Below, one piece after another: positions 1 to 9,039 of a stretch of 46,526 nucleotides of DNA (within the stretch, counting starts at the first letter, position 1; each line of letters opens with the position of its first letter). The stretch covers positions 1 through 46,526 of the forward strand of contig JADGBX010000006.1 in the NCBI GenBank assembly GCA_015231265.1, given 5' to 3'. The stretch is from Magnetococcales bacterium. GTDB lineage: Bacteria > Pseudomonadota > Magnetococcia > Magnetococcales > JADGBX01. The notes under the pieces were generated by a model. That model ran no database searches. It saw only the letters and a program-made list of their open reading frames with translations, and was not told the origin of the DNA. A program made the position numbers and the translations under genes.

Positions 1-99
1 CACATTGAAGTGTGTAAGTGGCACCGGACCTAAAGCCGCACAAACCCTCCGTCCCCAAAAAAGACACCGCGGAACCCATGGTTCCACACCTCCTTTTAG

Positions 100-468
<369 letters not shown>

Positions 469-545
469 AGAATCAACACAGTTGCTGGACCTGGGGAGAT
501 CACCCCTTCGGGGCTTGGTCAAAGTCCAAAAATCTGTTGGTTACA

Positions 546-573
546 TGTACAGATTTGAGTTTGAACAACTATA
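546..573. repeat. 28-bp dispersed repeat, copy 1
   Basis: Starts TGTACAGATTTGAGTT and ends CTATA. The copy at 25268-25295 has the same 28-base layout with three substitutions. It lies 78 bases past the transposase stop, so it may be the right end of the IS110 element or its preferred target. Confidence 0.7.
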
Positions 574-679
574 ATAATAGATTTGTAAGGACGCGTTGTT
601 GTGGTGCATGAAGAGCCAAACCATTCCGATTGACCAAAGACTCCGTGCACCAAGGCAGAAATGTATTCCTGATTCAGGG

Positions 680-2437
680 TTAGAGGCACTGCATGAGGCG
701 TTGATTCAATGTGGTAAGAGTGTCTGAGGGACGTGTGCTGAGGATACTTTCCGTGAGGGCGCTGTAGGCATTAAAAAGTGTTGTTGCATCGTTTGGTCTG
801 TTCAGCTGTTCCAGGCAGAGCATTGTTTGATGACATAACTCTTCAGAGAGCGGGGCGACTTCTCGTGCCCGTTGCAGGTATTCAAGGGCATGATCATAGC
901 GGTTGGTGTCCATCAACACTTTCCCGAGTCTCTGAGCATGACGAATATACTTGCGCTCAAGGGTGTCACGAAAGACCTCAGTGAAAGGCGAATTGTCCAA
1001 TGTATCTAAAAAATGCCCTCCATAGAGCGTTATCATGGCACTGCCCAGTGCGATAATCTGCTCAATTGTCTCCTCTTTGCTTGTTCCAGAGATGTGTTGT
1101 GCCAACAGGGGCGATAGGGTCTTGAAGGTGGACTCTAATGCCCATGTATCCAGCCAAAACAGAGAAGGGTTGATGGAGATGCGGCCACTTTTCAGAATCA
1201 ATGCCTCATGCTTTCCAATCACCTTTCTCAAGCGGTGCAGCGTACTATCAAACACCCGTTTCGCATTGTCTCCTTCTGAGTCGGGCCAGATCTGATCCAT
1301 AATGGTTTCGGCAGGGACTTCACGTCCTCCACGGGCAATAATGGAAAGCAGTAATTGCATGGGTCTTCCCATACCCATTTTGCCTTTTTGTAAGGGCTGA
1401 CCCTGACACTCAATGATGAAATTGCCAAGAGTACGCACTGTAAATTCAGGGAGGGTGTGTCCTGGATTCAGTGTTTGAAACAGAAGGGTCGGCGATGTGT
1501 TATCGCGATCAAAGAGAGTGTTACTGTCAGTAGATGTTGGAGGGGGCGCAATAGTAGGAGGGGAGGTTATGGATTGTGGTGTTGCATCAATCACGGTTGC
1601 AAGATGGAGCCAGAGTGTTCCCGAGAGTGAACCGTTAAAAGAAGCTGGAGAGAATAGAACATGTTCCTGAATAACCTTTAGATTATTCTGGCTATCTTTC
1701 AGTGATAAGTGATGCGATTTTGAGAGTATTGCGTCCCGCGTCACGTCCTTACCACCAGAAATGTCTGAGTTCTGCAATTCTGAGATGGCGTTCTGGCCAT
1801 CGGCATGTGTGATGGTTGCCGCAAGTTGAGAATACCTTCTGGGGCTGCTGTCCCCTCCGCCAGTATCGAAGACGCGATACACTTCATCTAAGAGTTTGCC
1901 GCAGGCCTGCTCTGACGACCAGCCGGTAATCTGTTCTGCTGTTGTATTGATGAAGACGATTCTACCGTTGGCAGGATCGACGGCAATGACACCGGTAGGG
2001 CTGATTTGAAGGTTGCGCTGCAATGCGTTACGTTCGCTGAAGAGACGATGTCGTTTTCCGTGATTGATCAAGGCCAATTCAATATTGGTGGAGAGTTCCG
2101 TCTCATCAATGGGTTTGATCAAATAGGAATAGGGCTCTGTGAAGGTTGCCCGTTTGCGTGTATCCCTATCAGAAAAGGCCGTCAAATAGATGATTGGGAT
2201 ATCAATCTGTTTCAGAATATGCATGGCTGCATCAGTACCACGCATCTTGCCTTGCAGTTGGATATCCATGAGGATGATATCCGGTTTGGTGCGCAATGCG
2301 ACGTCAACGGCCCGCTCTCCTTCTGCGACAATATCAATAATTGCATACCCAAGATCTTCCAATGTTACCTGAAGATCCATGGCAACGATGGACTCGTCTT
2401 CGACAATCAAAATGCGCTTTTTATGGGTCTGTTCCAC
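680..2437 (-). CDS. Response regulator: receiver, PAS, winged helix and BTAD
   Basis: A 585-residue protein when started at GTG 2437; a TTG at 2476 would add 13 residues but lacks a ribosome site and would lengthen the normally short lead into the receiver. Residues about 7-125 form a CheY-like receiver: acidic ED at 13-14, phosphoacceptor D58 in ILMDIQ, K108 in LIKP. Residues about 140-200 look like a PAS domain (VIAVDPANGRIVFINTTAEQ). A low-complexity Pro/Ser/Thr linker follows. About 330-430 is an OmpR-like winged helix of the SARP type and about 432-585 is the helical, TPR-like BTAD domain. It is presumably a DNA-binding transcription regulator. No kinase gene is adjacent, so the partner is unknown; it is transcribed alone. 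Confidence 0.85.
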   Translation of the reverse strand: MEQTHKKRILIVEDESIVAMDLQVTLEDLGYAIIDIVAEGERAVDVALRTKPDIILMDIQLQGKMRGTDAAMHILKQIDIPIIYLTAFSDRDTRKRATFTEPYSYLIKPIDETELSTNIELALINHGKRHRLFSERNALQRNLQISPTGVIAVDPANGRIVFINTTAEQITGWSSEQACGKLLDEVYRVFDTGGGDSSPRRYSQLAATITHADGQNAISELQNSDISGGKDVTRDAILSKSHHLSLKDSQNNLKVIQEHVLFSPASFNGSLSGTLWLHLATVIDATPQSITSPPTIAPPPTSTDSNTLFDRDNTSPTLLFQTLNPGHTLPEFTVRTLGNFIIECQGQPLQKGKMGMGRPMQLLLSIIARGGREVPAETIMDQIWPDSEGDNAKRVFDSTLHRLRKVIGKHEALILKSGRISINPSLFWLDTWALESTFKTLSPLLAQHISGTSKEETIEQIIALGSAMITLYGGHFLDTLDNSPFTEVFRDTLERKYIRHAQRLGKVLMDTNRYDHALEYLQRAREVAPLSEELCHQTMLCLEQLNRPNDATTLFNAYSALTESILSTRPSDTLTTLNQRLMQCL

Positions 2438-2738
2438 AGCGTATCTCTTCCTGTCCTGGCTCACCTGTAATCTCAAGCACGAATAGGATCATCTGAAGGT
2501 GTGCAATCGGGCGCCTACAGCAGCGGACACGTGTGAAGGTGATCGTTGCGTTTGGCATAAATATGGTGTGTTTGTCATCTGAGCGGTAAATGGAAACGTA
2601 CATTTCCAATATATATTTAAAATGAACGCTCTATGCCCATATAGACGGTATGTATAGACAATAATGATGGGATATTGATCAGGTGGCGTCAATCGAAATT
2701 TGTAGTATTCCGATAACAAAGATGAGGATGGAAAGCAT
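2438..2738 (-). other. Non-coding region upstream of the BTAD regulator
   Basis: About 300 bases between the atpF terminator and the regulator gene, AT-rich around 2600-2640. It must hold the regulator's promoter, but I cannot place convincing -35/-10 boxes. No supported gene. Confidence 0.5.
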
Positions 2739-2775
2739 AAAAAAAACTCCGCCAGAAATGCCTGACGGAGTTTTT
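2739..2775 (-). terminator. Terminator of the atp F0 operon
   Basis: Near-perfect inverted repeat ACTCCGCCAG...CTGACGGAGT with a short loop, flanked by A8 on the left and T5 on the right, so it could terminate in both directions. It lies just after the atpF stop on the minus strand. Confidence 0.9.
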
Positions 2776-2802
2776 CCGAGTGCTTCAACAACAGAACTAA
2801 GC

Positions 2803-3378
2803 TTAGTGGATGGCTTTGTCGCCTTCTTTAAGCTCAGTGATGGCTTCATTCACCATCTTGTTGGCGTCGGTTTTGTTGACGCTTTTGTTGATCAGCTTCT
2901 CAGTCGCCAGCATGGCGATGTCAACGGCCATGGTTTTGATCTCTTCCACGGCTTTACGTTTTTCTTGATCAATGGCAGCAAGAGCCTGATCCTTGGTTTT
3001 TGCAAGCTCCTGATCAAGCTCACTGAGTGCCTGATCACGATGCTTCGAAGCTTCCTGACGGGCCTGTTCCAGAGTTTCAGCGGACTCTTTGGCAGCATCT
3101 GTGAGCTTCTGTTTATATTCGGTCAGAACCTTGTCCGCCTCTTCCCGCATGGATTTGGCGTTGGTAATTTCGTCCTCAATGGTTTTGCCGCGTGCGTCGA
3201 GGACTTGATTGACCGCTGGGATGACGTGCTTATTCAGAAGGTACATCAGGACCACGAACGAAACGACGGCCCAGAAAGCCTGTGAGCTGAAAAAGTTTGC
3301 GTCAAACTGTGGGAAACCTCCGGAGGAGGCCTCCGCATGTCCCTCAGCGGCCGCGGCTGCGTGCGCGATGGAGATCAT
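2803..3378 (-). CDS. atpF: ATP synthase F0 subunit b
   Basis: A 191-residue F0 b/b'-type subunit, part of the peripheral stalk that joins the membrane motor to F1. The N-terminus carries the FPQFDANFF segment common in b/b' subunits, one membrane helix (about 31-49, AFWAVVSFVVLMYLL), then a long charged, Ala/Glu/Lys/Gln-rich coiled coil to the C-terminus. The start lies 2 bases after the atpE stop, with an AAAGGCGG ribosome site inside the end of atpE. It is the last gene before the terminator. Only one b-type gene is present; many alphaproteobacteria have b and b' here. The F1 genes are not in the window, so they are encoded elsewhere. Confidence 0.93.
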   Translation of the reverse strand: MISIAHAAAAAEGHAEASSGGFPQFDANFFSSQAFWAVVSFVVLMYLLNKHVIPAVNQVLDARGKTIEDEITNAKSMREEADKVLTEYKQKLTDAAKESAETLEQARQEASKHRDQALSELDQELAKTKDQALAAIDQEKRKAVEEIKTMAVDIAMLATEKLINKSVNKTDANKMVNEAITELKEGDKAIH

Positions 3379-3380
3379 GA

Positions 3381-3611
3381 TCAGCCGCCTTTACCCATGA
3401 TGATGAAGGCAACGACCAGACCGTAGAGAGCAACCGCTTCCACGAACGCGGCGCCGATCCAGACGTACTTGGACAGTGAGGATTCAGCGGAAGGCTGACG
3501 GGAGAAGGACTCGATCGCTTTACCAAAGATGTAACCGAGGCCGACACCGGTACCCGCAAAGCCAGCGGCTGCGAGACCCATACCAACAAGAGAAGCGGAG
3601 AGGCTATCCAT
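3381..3611 (-). CDS. atpE: ATP synthase F0 subunit c
   Basis: A 76-residue two-helix proteolipid, normal for a c subunit forming the rotor ring. Helix 1 carries the small-residue glycine motif (GTGVGLG), the polar loop is R38-Q39-P40, and helix 2 carries the ion-binding carboxylate E58 in FVEAVALYG. The pattern around E58 lacks the extra polar ligands of Na+-specific rings, so protons are the likely ion. A GGAGG ribosome site sits 9 bases before ATG 3611. It follows atpB after 89 non-coding bases and directly precedes atpF. Confidence 0.96.
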   Translation of the reverse strand: MDSLSASLVGMGLAAAGFAGTGVGLGYIFGKAIESFSRQPSAESSLSKYVWIGAAFVEAVALYGLVVAFIIMGKGG

Positions 3612-3680
3612 GATTGTATTCCTCCAAAGCGGGGTAAATCGGAAATCGAATTTCCTGTGAGTTCAGATGACCGGCACGGT

Positions 3681-3692
3681 GTCACGCGTGAC
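3681..3692. repeat. Palindrome in the atpB-atpE spacer
   Basis: GTCACGCGTGAC is a perfect 12-base palindrome in the 89-base gap between atpB and atpE. As RNA it could form a small hairpin that affects processing or relative expression of the two genes; this role is only inferred. Confidence 0.35.
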
Positions 3693-3700
3693 CGGGCGTG

Positions 3701-4510
3701 TCAATGCATGTGAATTGCATCGTTGATGTAGACGCAGGTCAGAATGGTGAAGATGTAGGCCTGGACCAGTCCGATGAAGATCTCAAACGCGTTGAACACG
3801 ATGGAAAATCCGAACGGAATGATGCCACCCCAGATGGGCAGAGTCGCACAGTAGAAAAAGAGAATGCCCAACACGGTATGACCGGCTGTCATGTTTGCGA
3901 ACAGACGAACAGAGAGAGAAACAGGGCGTGCCAGATAAGAGATTACCTCAATGGTGACCATCAGGGGCAAGAGCACCACCGGCAGTCCCGAGGGGACAAA
4001 GAAGCCGAGGAACTTGACGCCGTGCTTGTAGAAACCGAGTCCTGTGGAGAAGATGAACACCCCCATGGCCAGGGTTCCTGTCACAATCAACTGTGATGTG
4101 GATGTAAACGATCCTGGAATCAAGCCGATCAGGTTACAGAACATCACGAAGAAGAAGAGAGTGAGGATGCCGGGAAAGAACTTCTTGCCCTCCTCACCGA
4201 TGACCGAGTCCACCATCCCTTTGACCAGCAGATAGAAGATCTCTACCAGACTCTGAAAGCGTCCGGGGACCACGGTCGCGTTGCGAAAAGCGAAAAAGAA
4301 GAAGGCAAAACAGGCGGCGACGGCGGCCCACATCCAGACAACTGAGTTGGAGATGGAGATATCGACGCCGAAAAGGCTCAGATCGACATAGTTCTTAATC
4401 AAAAAGTGGTGCAGTGGATCCAGTTTCGGTTCACCGCCGCCACTGGCCAGTGCCGGAGTGGCAGCCAGTGTGGTCAGGGAAAAGAGAGTCGTTGAGAGTA
4501 CGTTGCGCAT
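3701..4510 (-). CDS. atpB: ATP synthase F0 subunit a
   Basis: A 269-residue multi-helix membrane protein matching F0 subunit a, which forms the half-channels for protons against the c ring. The essential arginine is R202 in LSVRLFANMTAGH, with the conserved ARPVSLS segment just before and the VQAYIFTILTCVYINDA C-terminal helix. The N-terminus (MRNVLSTTLFSLTTLAATPALASGGG) reads like a signal sequence, seen in some bacterial a subunits. Order on the minus strand is atpI-atpB-atpE-atpF with gaps of about 122, 89 and 2 bases. The atpI-atpB gap holds an ACAGCA-G-TGCTGT mini-palindrome near 4609. Confidence 0.95.
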   Translation of the reverse strand: MRNVLSTTLFSLTTLAATPALASGGGEPKLDPLHHFLIKNYVDLSLFGVDISISNSVVWMWAAVAACFAFFFFAFRNATVVPGRFQSLVEIFYLLVKGMVDSVIGEEGKKFFPGILTLFFFVMFCNLIGLIPGSFTSTSQLIVTGTLAMGVFIFSTGLGFYKHGVKFLGFFVPSGLPVVLLPLMVTIEVISYLARPVSLSVRLFANMTAGHTVLGILFFYCATLPIWGGIIPFGFSIVFNAFEIFIGLVQAYIFTILTCVYINDAIHMH

Positions 4511-4632
4511 CCTGTGTTCCCACTCGTTCTTTCCGTTGATCCTGCCTTTAGAAGACCGTCAGGGTCGTTCAGTGGCTGGGATTGGGTGGCGTTGTATCGT
4601 CAACAGCAACAGCAGTGCTGTCTTACTATATA

Positions 4633-4944
4633 TTATTCCGTACCGGATTTCGGTGTATCGGAACTTTTTTCCGTTGCTGACGTCTCATCATCAGCAGAAG
4701 CCGAAAACTGTCGGGCTTTGTCCGGGTTGGCCATGCGATAGACATTCAGCATGCCAGCCGCGAATCCAAGAAACGAAAACAGAGCGATGAACCAGGGTGT
4801 GGTATCGAGTGTTTCGTCCAGCCAGTAGCCTATGCCACAGGCGACAAGCACGGCGGAACCCATCTCTGTTGCGAGGCGAACAGCAAGTTGGCCTCCGGAT
4901 AGCCCCGAGTTCTTCTGCGGTGCCTGGGTTTCAGTTTCTTTCAT
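4633..4944 (-). CDS. atpI: AtpI/AtpZ-family ATP synthase accessory protein
   Basis: A 103-residue protein with two membrane helices (about 23-42 and 51-70), the second carrying the FLGFAAGMLNVYR motif of the AtpI/AtpZ family that precedes F0 genes and helps c-ring assembly or Mg2+ supply. The C-terminal 25 residues are polar and Ser/Glu-rich. It starts 51 bases after the ntrC stop on the same strand, with GGGAG as ribosome site, so it may be read through from the ntr genes or from a promoter inside ntrC. The AtpI versus AtpZ assignment is uncertain; the location makes the general role firm. Confidence 0.85.
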   Translation of the reverse strand: MKETETQAPQKNSGLSGGQLAVRLATEMGSAVLVACGIGYWLDETLDTTPWFIALFSFLGFAAGMLNVYRMANPDKARQFSASADDETSATEKSSDTPKSGTE

Positions 4945-4995
4945 GGCTCCCGTCCAATCAAATCGGAGTTATGCTAAATAATGCGGGCAAAAGTG

Positions 4996-6549
4996 TCAAC
5001 GTTTCGACCGACTGTTTTTGGGTTCCAGGCCCAGATCAGCCATTTTTTTTCGCAGCGTGTTGCGGTTGATGCCCAGAACGGAGGCGGCTTTCAAGCGATT
5101 GCCGCGTGTCTCCGTCAGAACGCGTCCGATCATGGCGTGTTCAACCTGACGCAGGATTGCTGCATGCAATCCCGTGGCTTCAAGGCCATCCAGTGTTGAG
5201 AAAAAACGATCTAATTCAAAGAGAATCGCCTGTTTGATCGATGGGGGTTCATTGGCGGAGATGGGTTGGGACTGGGTGGAGGTCTCGGAGGATTCGGGTT
5301 GGGTTCTGCGTTGAGGGCCGCTGAACAGGATGCGATCGGCAGCGATATTTTCGTCAGGGACCAGGACCATCAGTCGGTGAACAAGATTTTCCAGCTCTCG
5401 CACATTCCCGGGCCAATCGTGCCCCAGCATCCGTTGCATCGCCTCTCCGGAGAACCGTTTCGGGGGAAGAGCCAGCTCCCTGGCCGCCTTAGCGATGAAG
5501 TGTTCGACGAGCAGAGGGATATCTTCGGTGCGTGACCGCAGCGACGGGACGTGGAGGGGGATCACATTCAGCCGGTAGAAGAGATCTTCCCGGAACCGCC
5601 CTTCAGTGATGGCGGCCGGGAGATCCTGATGGGTAGCAGCGATGATGCGCACATTGCCGCGCAGAGTCTCCGTACCGCCGATCCGAGTGTAGGTACCCTC
5701 CTGCAGCACGCGCAGCAGACGAGTCTGGGCATCCATGGGCATGTCGCCGATCTCATCCAGAAACAGCGTGCCCGATTCAGCCCGTTCAAAGTGACCGGGG
5801 CGTCGTGTGACTGCGCCGGTAAATGCTCCCTTCTCGTGACCAAACAGTTCACTTTCGATCAGGTCACGGGGAATCGCCGCCATGTTGATGGCCGTGAACG
5901 GTCCTGAGCGGCGGGGGCTATAGGCGTGGACAGCACGGGCCACCAGCTCCTTACCCGTGCCCGATTCACCGTGGATGAGAACGGTCATCTCGGTGTTGGA
6001 GAGTCGACCGATGGTACGAAACAGCTCCTGAACGGCGCGGGAGGAGCCGATGAAGCCGTGGGAGCGGTCCGACTCAACCACCCGTCGCGACCGCTGTTTG
6101 GGGCTGGCTTTGGTGCGGGTGAGTGCCCGTTTGACCAGATCCACCAGTTTCGTGATGTCGAACGGTTTCGACAGATATTCGAAGGCGCCGCCTTCAAAGG
6201 CGTTGACCGCGTTGGAGAGGGTGCTCTGGGCGGTGATCACGAGGACGGGAAGATCCGGATGGCCCGCCTTGATCTCTTTGAGCAGGTCGAGACCGGAGCC
6301 GTTGGGCATGACGATATCGGTGATCACCAGATCGCCGCCGTGACGGGTAAGATGATCCAGAAGTCCCCGGCTGTCGGGAAAGGCGGCAACCTGATAACCG
6401 GCACGGCTCAACGCCTGTTCCAGAACAAAGCGGATCGCCTTGTCATCGTCGGCTACCAGAATGGTCTTGCCGGTGGTTTTGGTGTCCAGTTCGGACAGGG
6501 AGGAGGCGTAGTTGGGGTCGCTCTCATCGCGGGTACTTGGGTTGATCAT
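4996..6549 (-). CDS. ntrC: Nitrogen regulation response regulator NtrC (NR-I)
   Basis: A 517-residue sigma-54 activator from ATG 6549, which has CGGAG 9 bases upstream; a TTG at 6645 would add an unlikely 32-residue leader. Receiver at about 28-145 with phosphoacceptor D78. The AAA+ domain at about 168-395 has Walker A GESGTGKE (194-201), the sigma-54 contact loop GAFTGA (241-246) and Walker B LFLDEIGD. A Fis-type helix-turn-helix lies at about 484-507 (NRLKAASVLGINRNTLRKKM). When phosphorylated by NtrB it activates nitrogen-assimilation promoters. It follows ntrB and dusB on the same strand, and atpI comes next. Confidence 0.95.
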   Translation of the reverse strand: MINPSTRDESDPNYASSLSELDTKTTGKTILVADDDKAIRFVLEQALSRAGYQVAAFPDSRGLLDHLTRHGGDLVITDIVMPNGSGLDLLKEIKAGHPDLPVLVITAQSTLSNAVNAFEGGAFEYLSKPFDITKLVDLVKRALTRTKASPKQRSRRVVESDRSHGFIGSSRAVQELFRTIGRLSNTEMTVLIHGESGTGKELVARAVHAYSPRRSGPFTAINMAAIPRDLIESELFGHEKGAFTGAVTRRPGHFERAESGTLFLDEIGDMPMDAQTRLLRVLQEGTYTRIGGTETLRGNVRIIAATHQDLPAAITEGRFREDLFYRLNVIPLHVPSLRSRTEDIPLLVEHFIAKAARELALPPKRFSGEAMQRMLGHDWPGNVRELENLVHRLMVLVPDENIAADRILFSGPQRRTQPESSETSTQSQPISANEPPSIKQAILFELDRFFSTLDGLEATGLHAAILRQVEHAMIGRVLTETRGNRLKAASVLGINRNTLRKKMADLGLEPKNSRSKR

Positions 6550-6757
6550 GGCAGCGGGCTCCGATTGGCAGCGGGCAGACGCAGAACAGATACAGGATGG
6601 TGGTTCTATTCCGAGCAGGTCTCCGTTCCCGACCCGCTCTCTCAACCGATGAGGCCGTCTGTCGGCCCGGTTTTCTTACAGGAGACGTCTACCCCGTCAT
6701 TCTCACCGGTTGCAGACAGCCTCGGAAATCATCGAAGCGACCGGTGAGAGATGCGGG

Positions 6758-7891
6758 CTACCCGCCCGGTGGGACGAGTGGGAAGAAGATTCGGAAGGCT
6801 GTCCGGCCACTTCGACTCTCCACTTCCAGGAGTCCGCCGTGGTCGTGAACGATCTTCTGGGCGATGGCCAGCCCCAGCCCGGTTCCCCGAGACTTGGTGG
6901 TAACGAACGGTAGAAACACCCGTTTGCGCAGTTCCGGGGGAATGCCCGGCCCATCATCACGCACCTCGGCAACCACATGACGGCTGCGTCGTCCCTGTTC
7001 AAAGCGCACTCGGTTGGAGATGCGTGTATGAAGGGAGACATGCGCTTCTCCTTCCGAGGCCTCTTGGGCATTCTTGACCAGATTGAGAAAGAGTTGGATC
7101 AGTCGATCCCGGTCCCCTCGAATCGGCGGCAGAGAGGGGTCATAGTCCCGGCTGGGTGATGGGCACCCTTGGGAGGTGATCCTGATCACGTGATCGAGAA
7201 TCTCGTGGATATTGATCTCATCCTCGGAGGTGGCGTGCTCTTCGGCCAGGCCCAGCAGATTGTCCAGCAGTCGGCTGACCCGATCCACTTCGGTACGGAT
7301 CAGATCGGTGCAGGCGGTACCCGTCTCCGAGTTGGCTTCCATCTCCAGAAGTTGTGCGGCGCCGCGAATGCCGGTGAGCGGATTCTTCACCTCATGAGCA
7401 ACGGCCAGGGCGAGACTGCCCATGGAGTCCATGGTGTCGTGCAGGCGTTGGCCCTCTTCCAGACGTTCGGCAGCGCCCACCTCTTCCAGTTGCAGAAGGG
7501 TACCGACCGGGCTGCCGGAGTCATCATCGAGCAGGGGAACTGCGGTGAGCGAGACGGAGAGTCTCTGACCCGGACCGGGGCTGAGGCTGGCGTTACGCGC
7601 CCGGCAAGGCATCAGCAGCTTGCCGGCCCGTTCGATCAGATCGAGGGCGACGGGGTGGCCGGGCAGGATATGGTTCAGCGAACGTCCCATCAGGTGTCGT
7701 CTGGGTTTGCCCAACAGGCGCTCAGCGGCACTGTTGATGCGACAGATGCACCCGGTGCCATCTACGGCGACGATCCCGGTGGTCATGTGGTCTAGGAGAA
7801 AATCCAGCGGCAGGTCGGAAGAGGGGTTCGATGAGGATGATGGCGCGGGAAGATCATTATCGAAATCGAAGGGGTCGGAGATGGCGGTCAT
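6758..7891 (-). CDS. ntrB: Nitrogen regulation sensor kinase NtrB (NR-II)
   Basis: A soluble 377-residue kinase from ATG 7891. PAS domain about 30-135 (MTTGIVAVDGTGCICRINSA), dimerisation/phosphoacceptor helix with H166 in AVAHEVKNPLTGIRGAAQLL, then a HATPase with N box NLVKNAQEA, G1 DDGPGIPPEL and G2 GTGLGLAI. The HEVKNPL motif is typical of NtrB. It phosphorylates and dephosphorylates NtrC in response to PII. A second in-frame ATG at 7945 overlaps the end of dusB. It lies inside a 38-base tandem duplication that copied the start region, so which start is used is open. Confidence 0.93.
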   Translation of the reverse strand: MTAISDPFDFDNDLPAPSSSSNPSSDLPLDFLLDHMTTGIVAVDGTGCICRINSAAERLLGKPRRHLMGRSLNHILPGHPVALDLIERAGKLLMPCRARNASLSPGPGQRLSVSLTAVPLLDDDSGSPVGTLLQLEEVGAAERLEEGQRLHDTMDSMGSLALAVAHEVKNPLTGIRGAAQLLEMEANSETGTACTDLIRTEVDRVSRLLDNLLGLAEEHATSEDEINIHEILDHVIRITSQGCPSPSRDYDPSLPPIRGDRDRLIQLFLNLVKNAQEASEGEAHVSLHTRISNRVRFEQGRRSRHVVAEVRDDGPGIPPELRKRVFLPFVTTKSRGTGLGLAIAQKIVHDHGGLLEVESRSGRTAFRIFFPLVPPGG

Positions 7892-7944
7892 GGCTGGTGC
7901 GCTCCAAAAAGGTTGGAGATGGCGGTCATGGCTGGGGCGCTCCA
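7873..7944. repeat. 38-bp period tandem duplication at the dusB-ntrB junction
   Basis: Bases 7873-7906 and 7911-7944 match with two differences at a 38-base offset. Each copy contains GGAGATGGCGGTCATGG and so, on the minus strand, a candidate ntrB start ATG. The second copy also contains the dusB stop codon. Confidence 0.9.
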
Positions 7945-8984
7945 TTCCGGAGAGGGGGTGTCTGTGCGGTTGGCTGCCGGGGCGGTGTCACTGAGATAGT
8001 GTCGAGGATTTCCAGTGTCTCTTCCGGTGTGCGTGTGCGGTTGATACGGTTACGCAGAGTGGCGGCGTTGGGCAGCCCTTTCAGATGCCAGGCGAGATGT
8101 TTGCGGGCCAGGCGATTGCCGGTCACCGGACCGTGGAAGGCCAACAGCGCCATGAAGTGCTCCCGCCCCACGGCGAGACGCTCTTCGGGAGTGATCGGGG
8201 TCGGCTCTGTTCCATCGTTCAGAAAGTGGGCGATATCGCGGAAGATCCACGGATACCCCATGGCAGCGCGTCCCACCATCACGGCGTCGGCGTTGCTGGT
8301 GTCAAGCAGGGAGCGTGCATCGTGGGGAGTGCGCACATCGCCGTTGCCGATCACCGGGATGGAGAGACTGTTCTTGACTTCGCCGATCGCTTGCCAGTCG
8401 GCAGAACCTCGATACATCTGTGCCCGGGTACGACCATGGACGGTGAGTGCGGCGACACCGCACTGCTCCAGCCGTTTGCCGATCTCCATATAGTTTTTGC
8501 TGGAGGCGTCCCAACCCAGACGAATCTTGACCGTGACCGGTGTCTTGACCTCACTGCGCACCGCCTCCACAATCGCCGTGATGCGGTCGGGGTCGCGCAG
8601 CAGGGCGGCACCGGCACCGTTTTTAATGATCTTCTTGACCGGACAGCCCATATTGATGTCGATGATATCGGCACCACGCTCCACATTGAGGCGGGCGGCC
8701 TGGGCCATGATCTCGGGGTCGGAGCCGGCAATCTGAACCCAGAGCGGCTCTCCCTCCAGGGAGACCGATGCTTTCAGGCTACGCTCCGTGTGACGGATCA
8801 TCGCTTGCGATGCGACCATCTCCGAAACGGTGAAATCGGCCCCGAAGCGGCGACACAAGGCACGGAACGGTGGATCCGTGACCCCGGCCATCGGCGCGAG
8901 AATTAAAGGTTTTTTCTTGTCATTGCACAAGAGTTGTGCAATATCGTCTCTGGTAAGATGGTTCACCGCATCCCGTCCACACAT
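7926..8984 (-). CDS. dusB: tRNA-dihydrouridine synthase DusB
   Basis: A 352-residue FMN enzyme that reduces specific uridines in the tRNA D-loop. The N-terminal barrel begins with LILAPMAGVTDPPFRALCRR and carries the catalytic cysteine C114 in NMGCPVKK, followed by GAGAALL and the FMN-phosphate region VIGNGDV and GRAAMGYPW. A small helical domain ends the protein. ATG 8984 is chosen over an upstream TTG at 9017; neither has a strong ribosome site. It is the first gene of the dusB-ntrB-ntrC series (dusB was formerly nifR3 in alphaproteobacteria) and is divergent from engB. Confidence 0.95.
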   Translation of the reverse strand: MCGRDAVNHLTRDDIAQLLCNDKKKPLILAPMAGVTDPPFRALCRRFGADFTVSEMVASQAMIRHTERSLKASVSLEGEPLWVQIAGSDPEIMAQAARLNVERGADIIDINMGCPVKKIIKNGAGAALLRDPDRITAIVEAVRSEVKTPVTVKIRLGWDASSKNYMEIGKRLEQCGVAALTVHGRTRAQMYRGSADWQAIGEVKNSLSIPVIGNGDVRTPHDARSLLDTSNADAVMVGRAAMGYPWIFRDIAHFLNDGTEPTPITPEERLAVGREHFMALLAFHGPVTGNRLARKHLAWHLKGLPNAATLRNRINRTRTPEETLEILDTISVTPPRQPTAQTPPLRNGAPQP

Positions 8985-9039
8985 TTGTGCATCGAATCTA
9001 ATCACTTTGTACCACAACAGAAACGGTATTCAAAACAAA
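8985..9039. promoter_or_regulatory. Divergent promoter region dusB/engB
   Basis: A 55-base AT-rich gap between two divergent genes must hold the dusB promoter and at least part of the engB promoter. No individual box is clear by eye. Confidence 0.4.

Noticed and set aside
5926-6747. Long plus-strand frame antisense to ntrC
   Set aside because: Frame mirrors high-GC codon structure of ntrC/ntrB and has no family features or ribosome site.
8085-8906. Plus-strand frame of 273 codons antisense to dusB
   Set aside because: Shadow of dusB; composition is that of a reverse-frame artefact.
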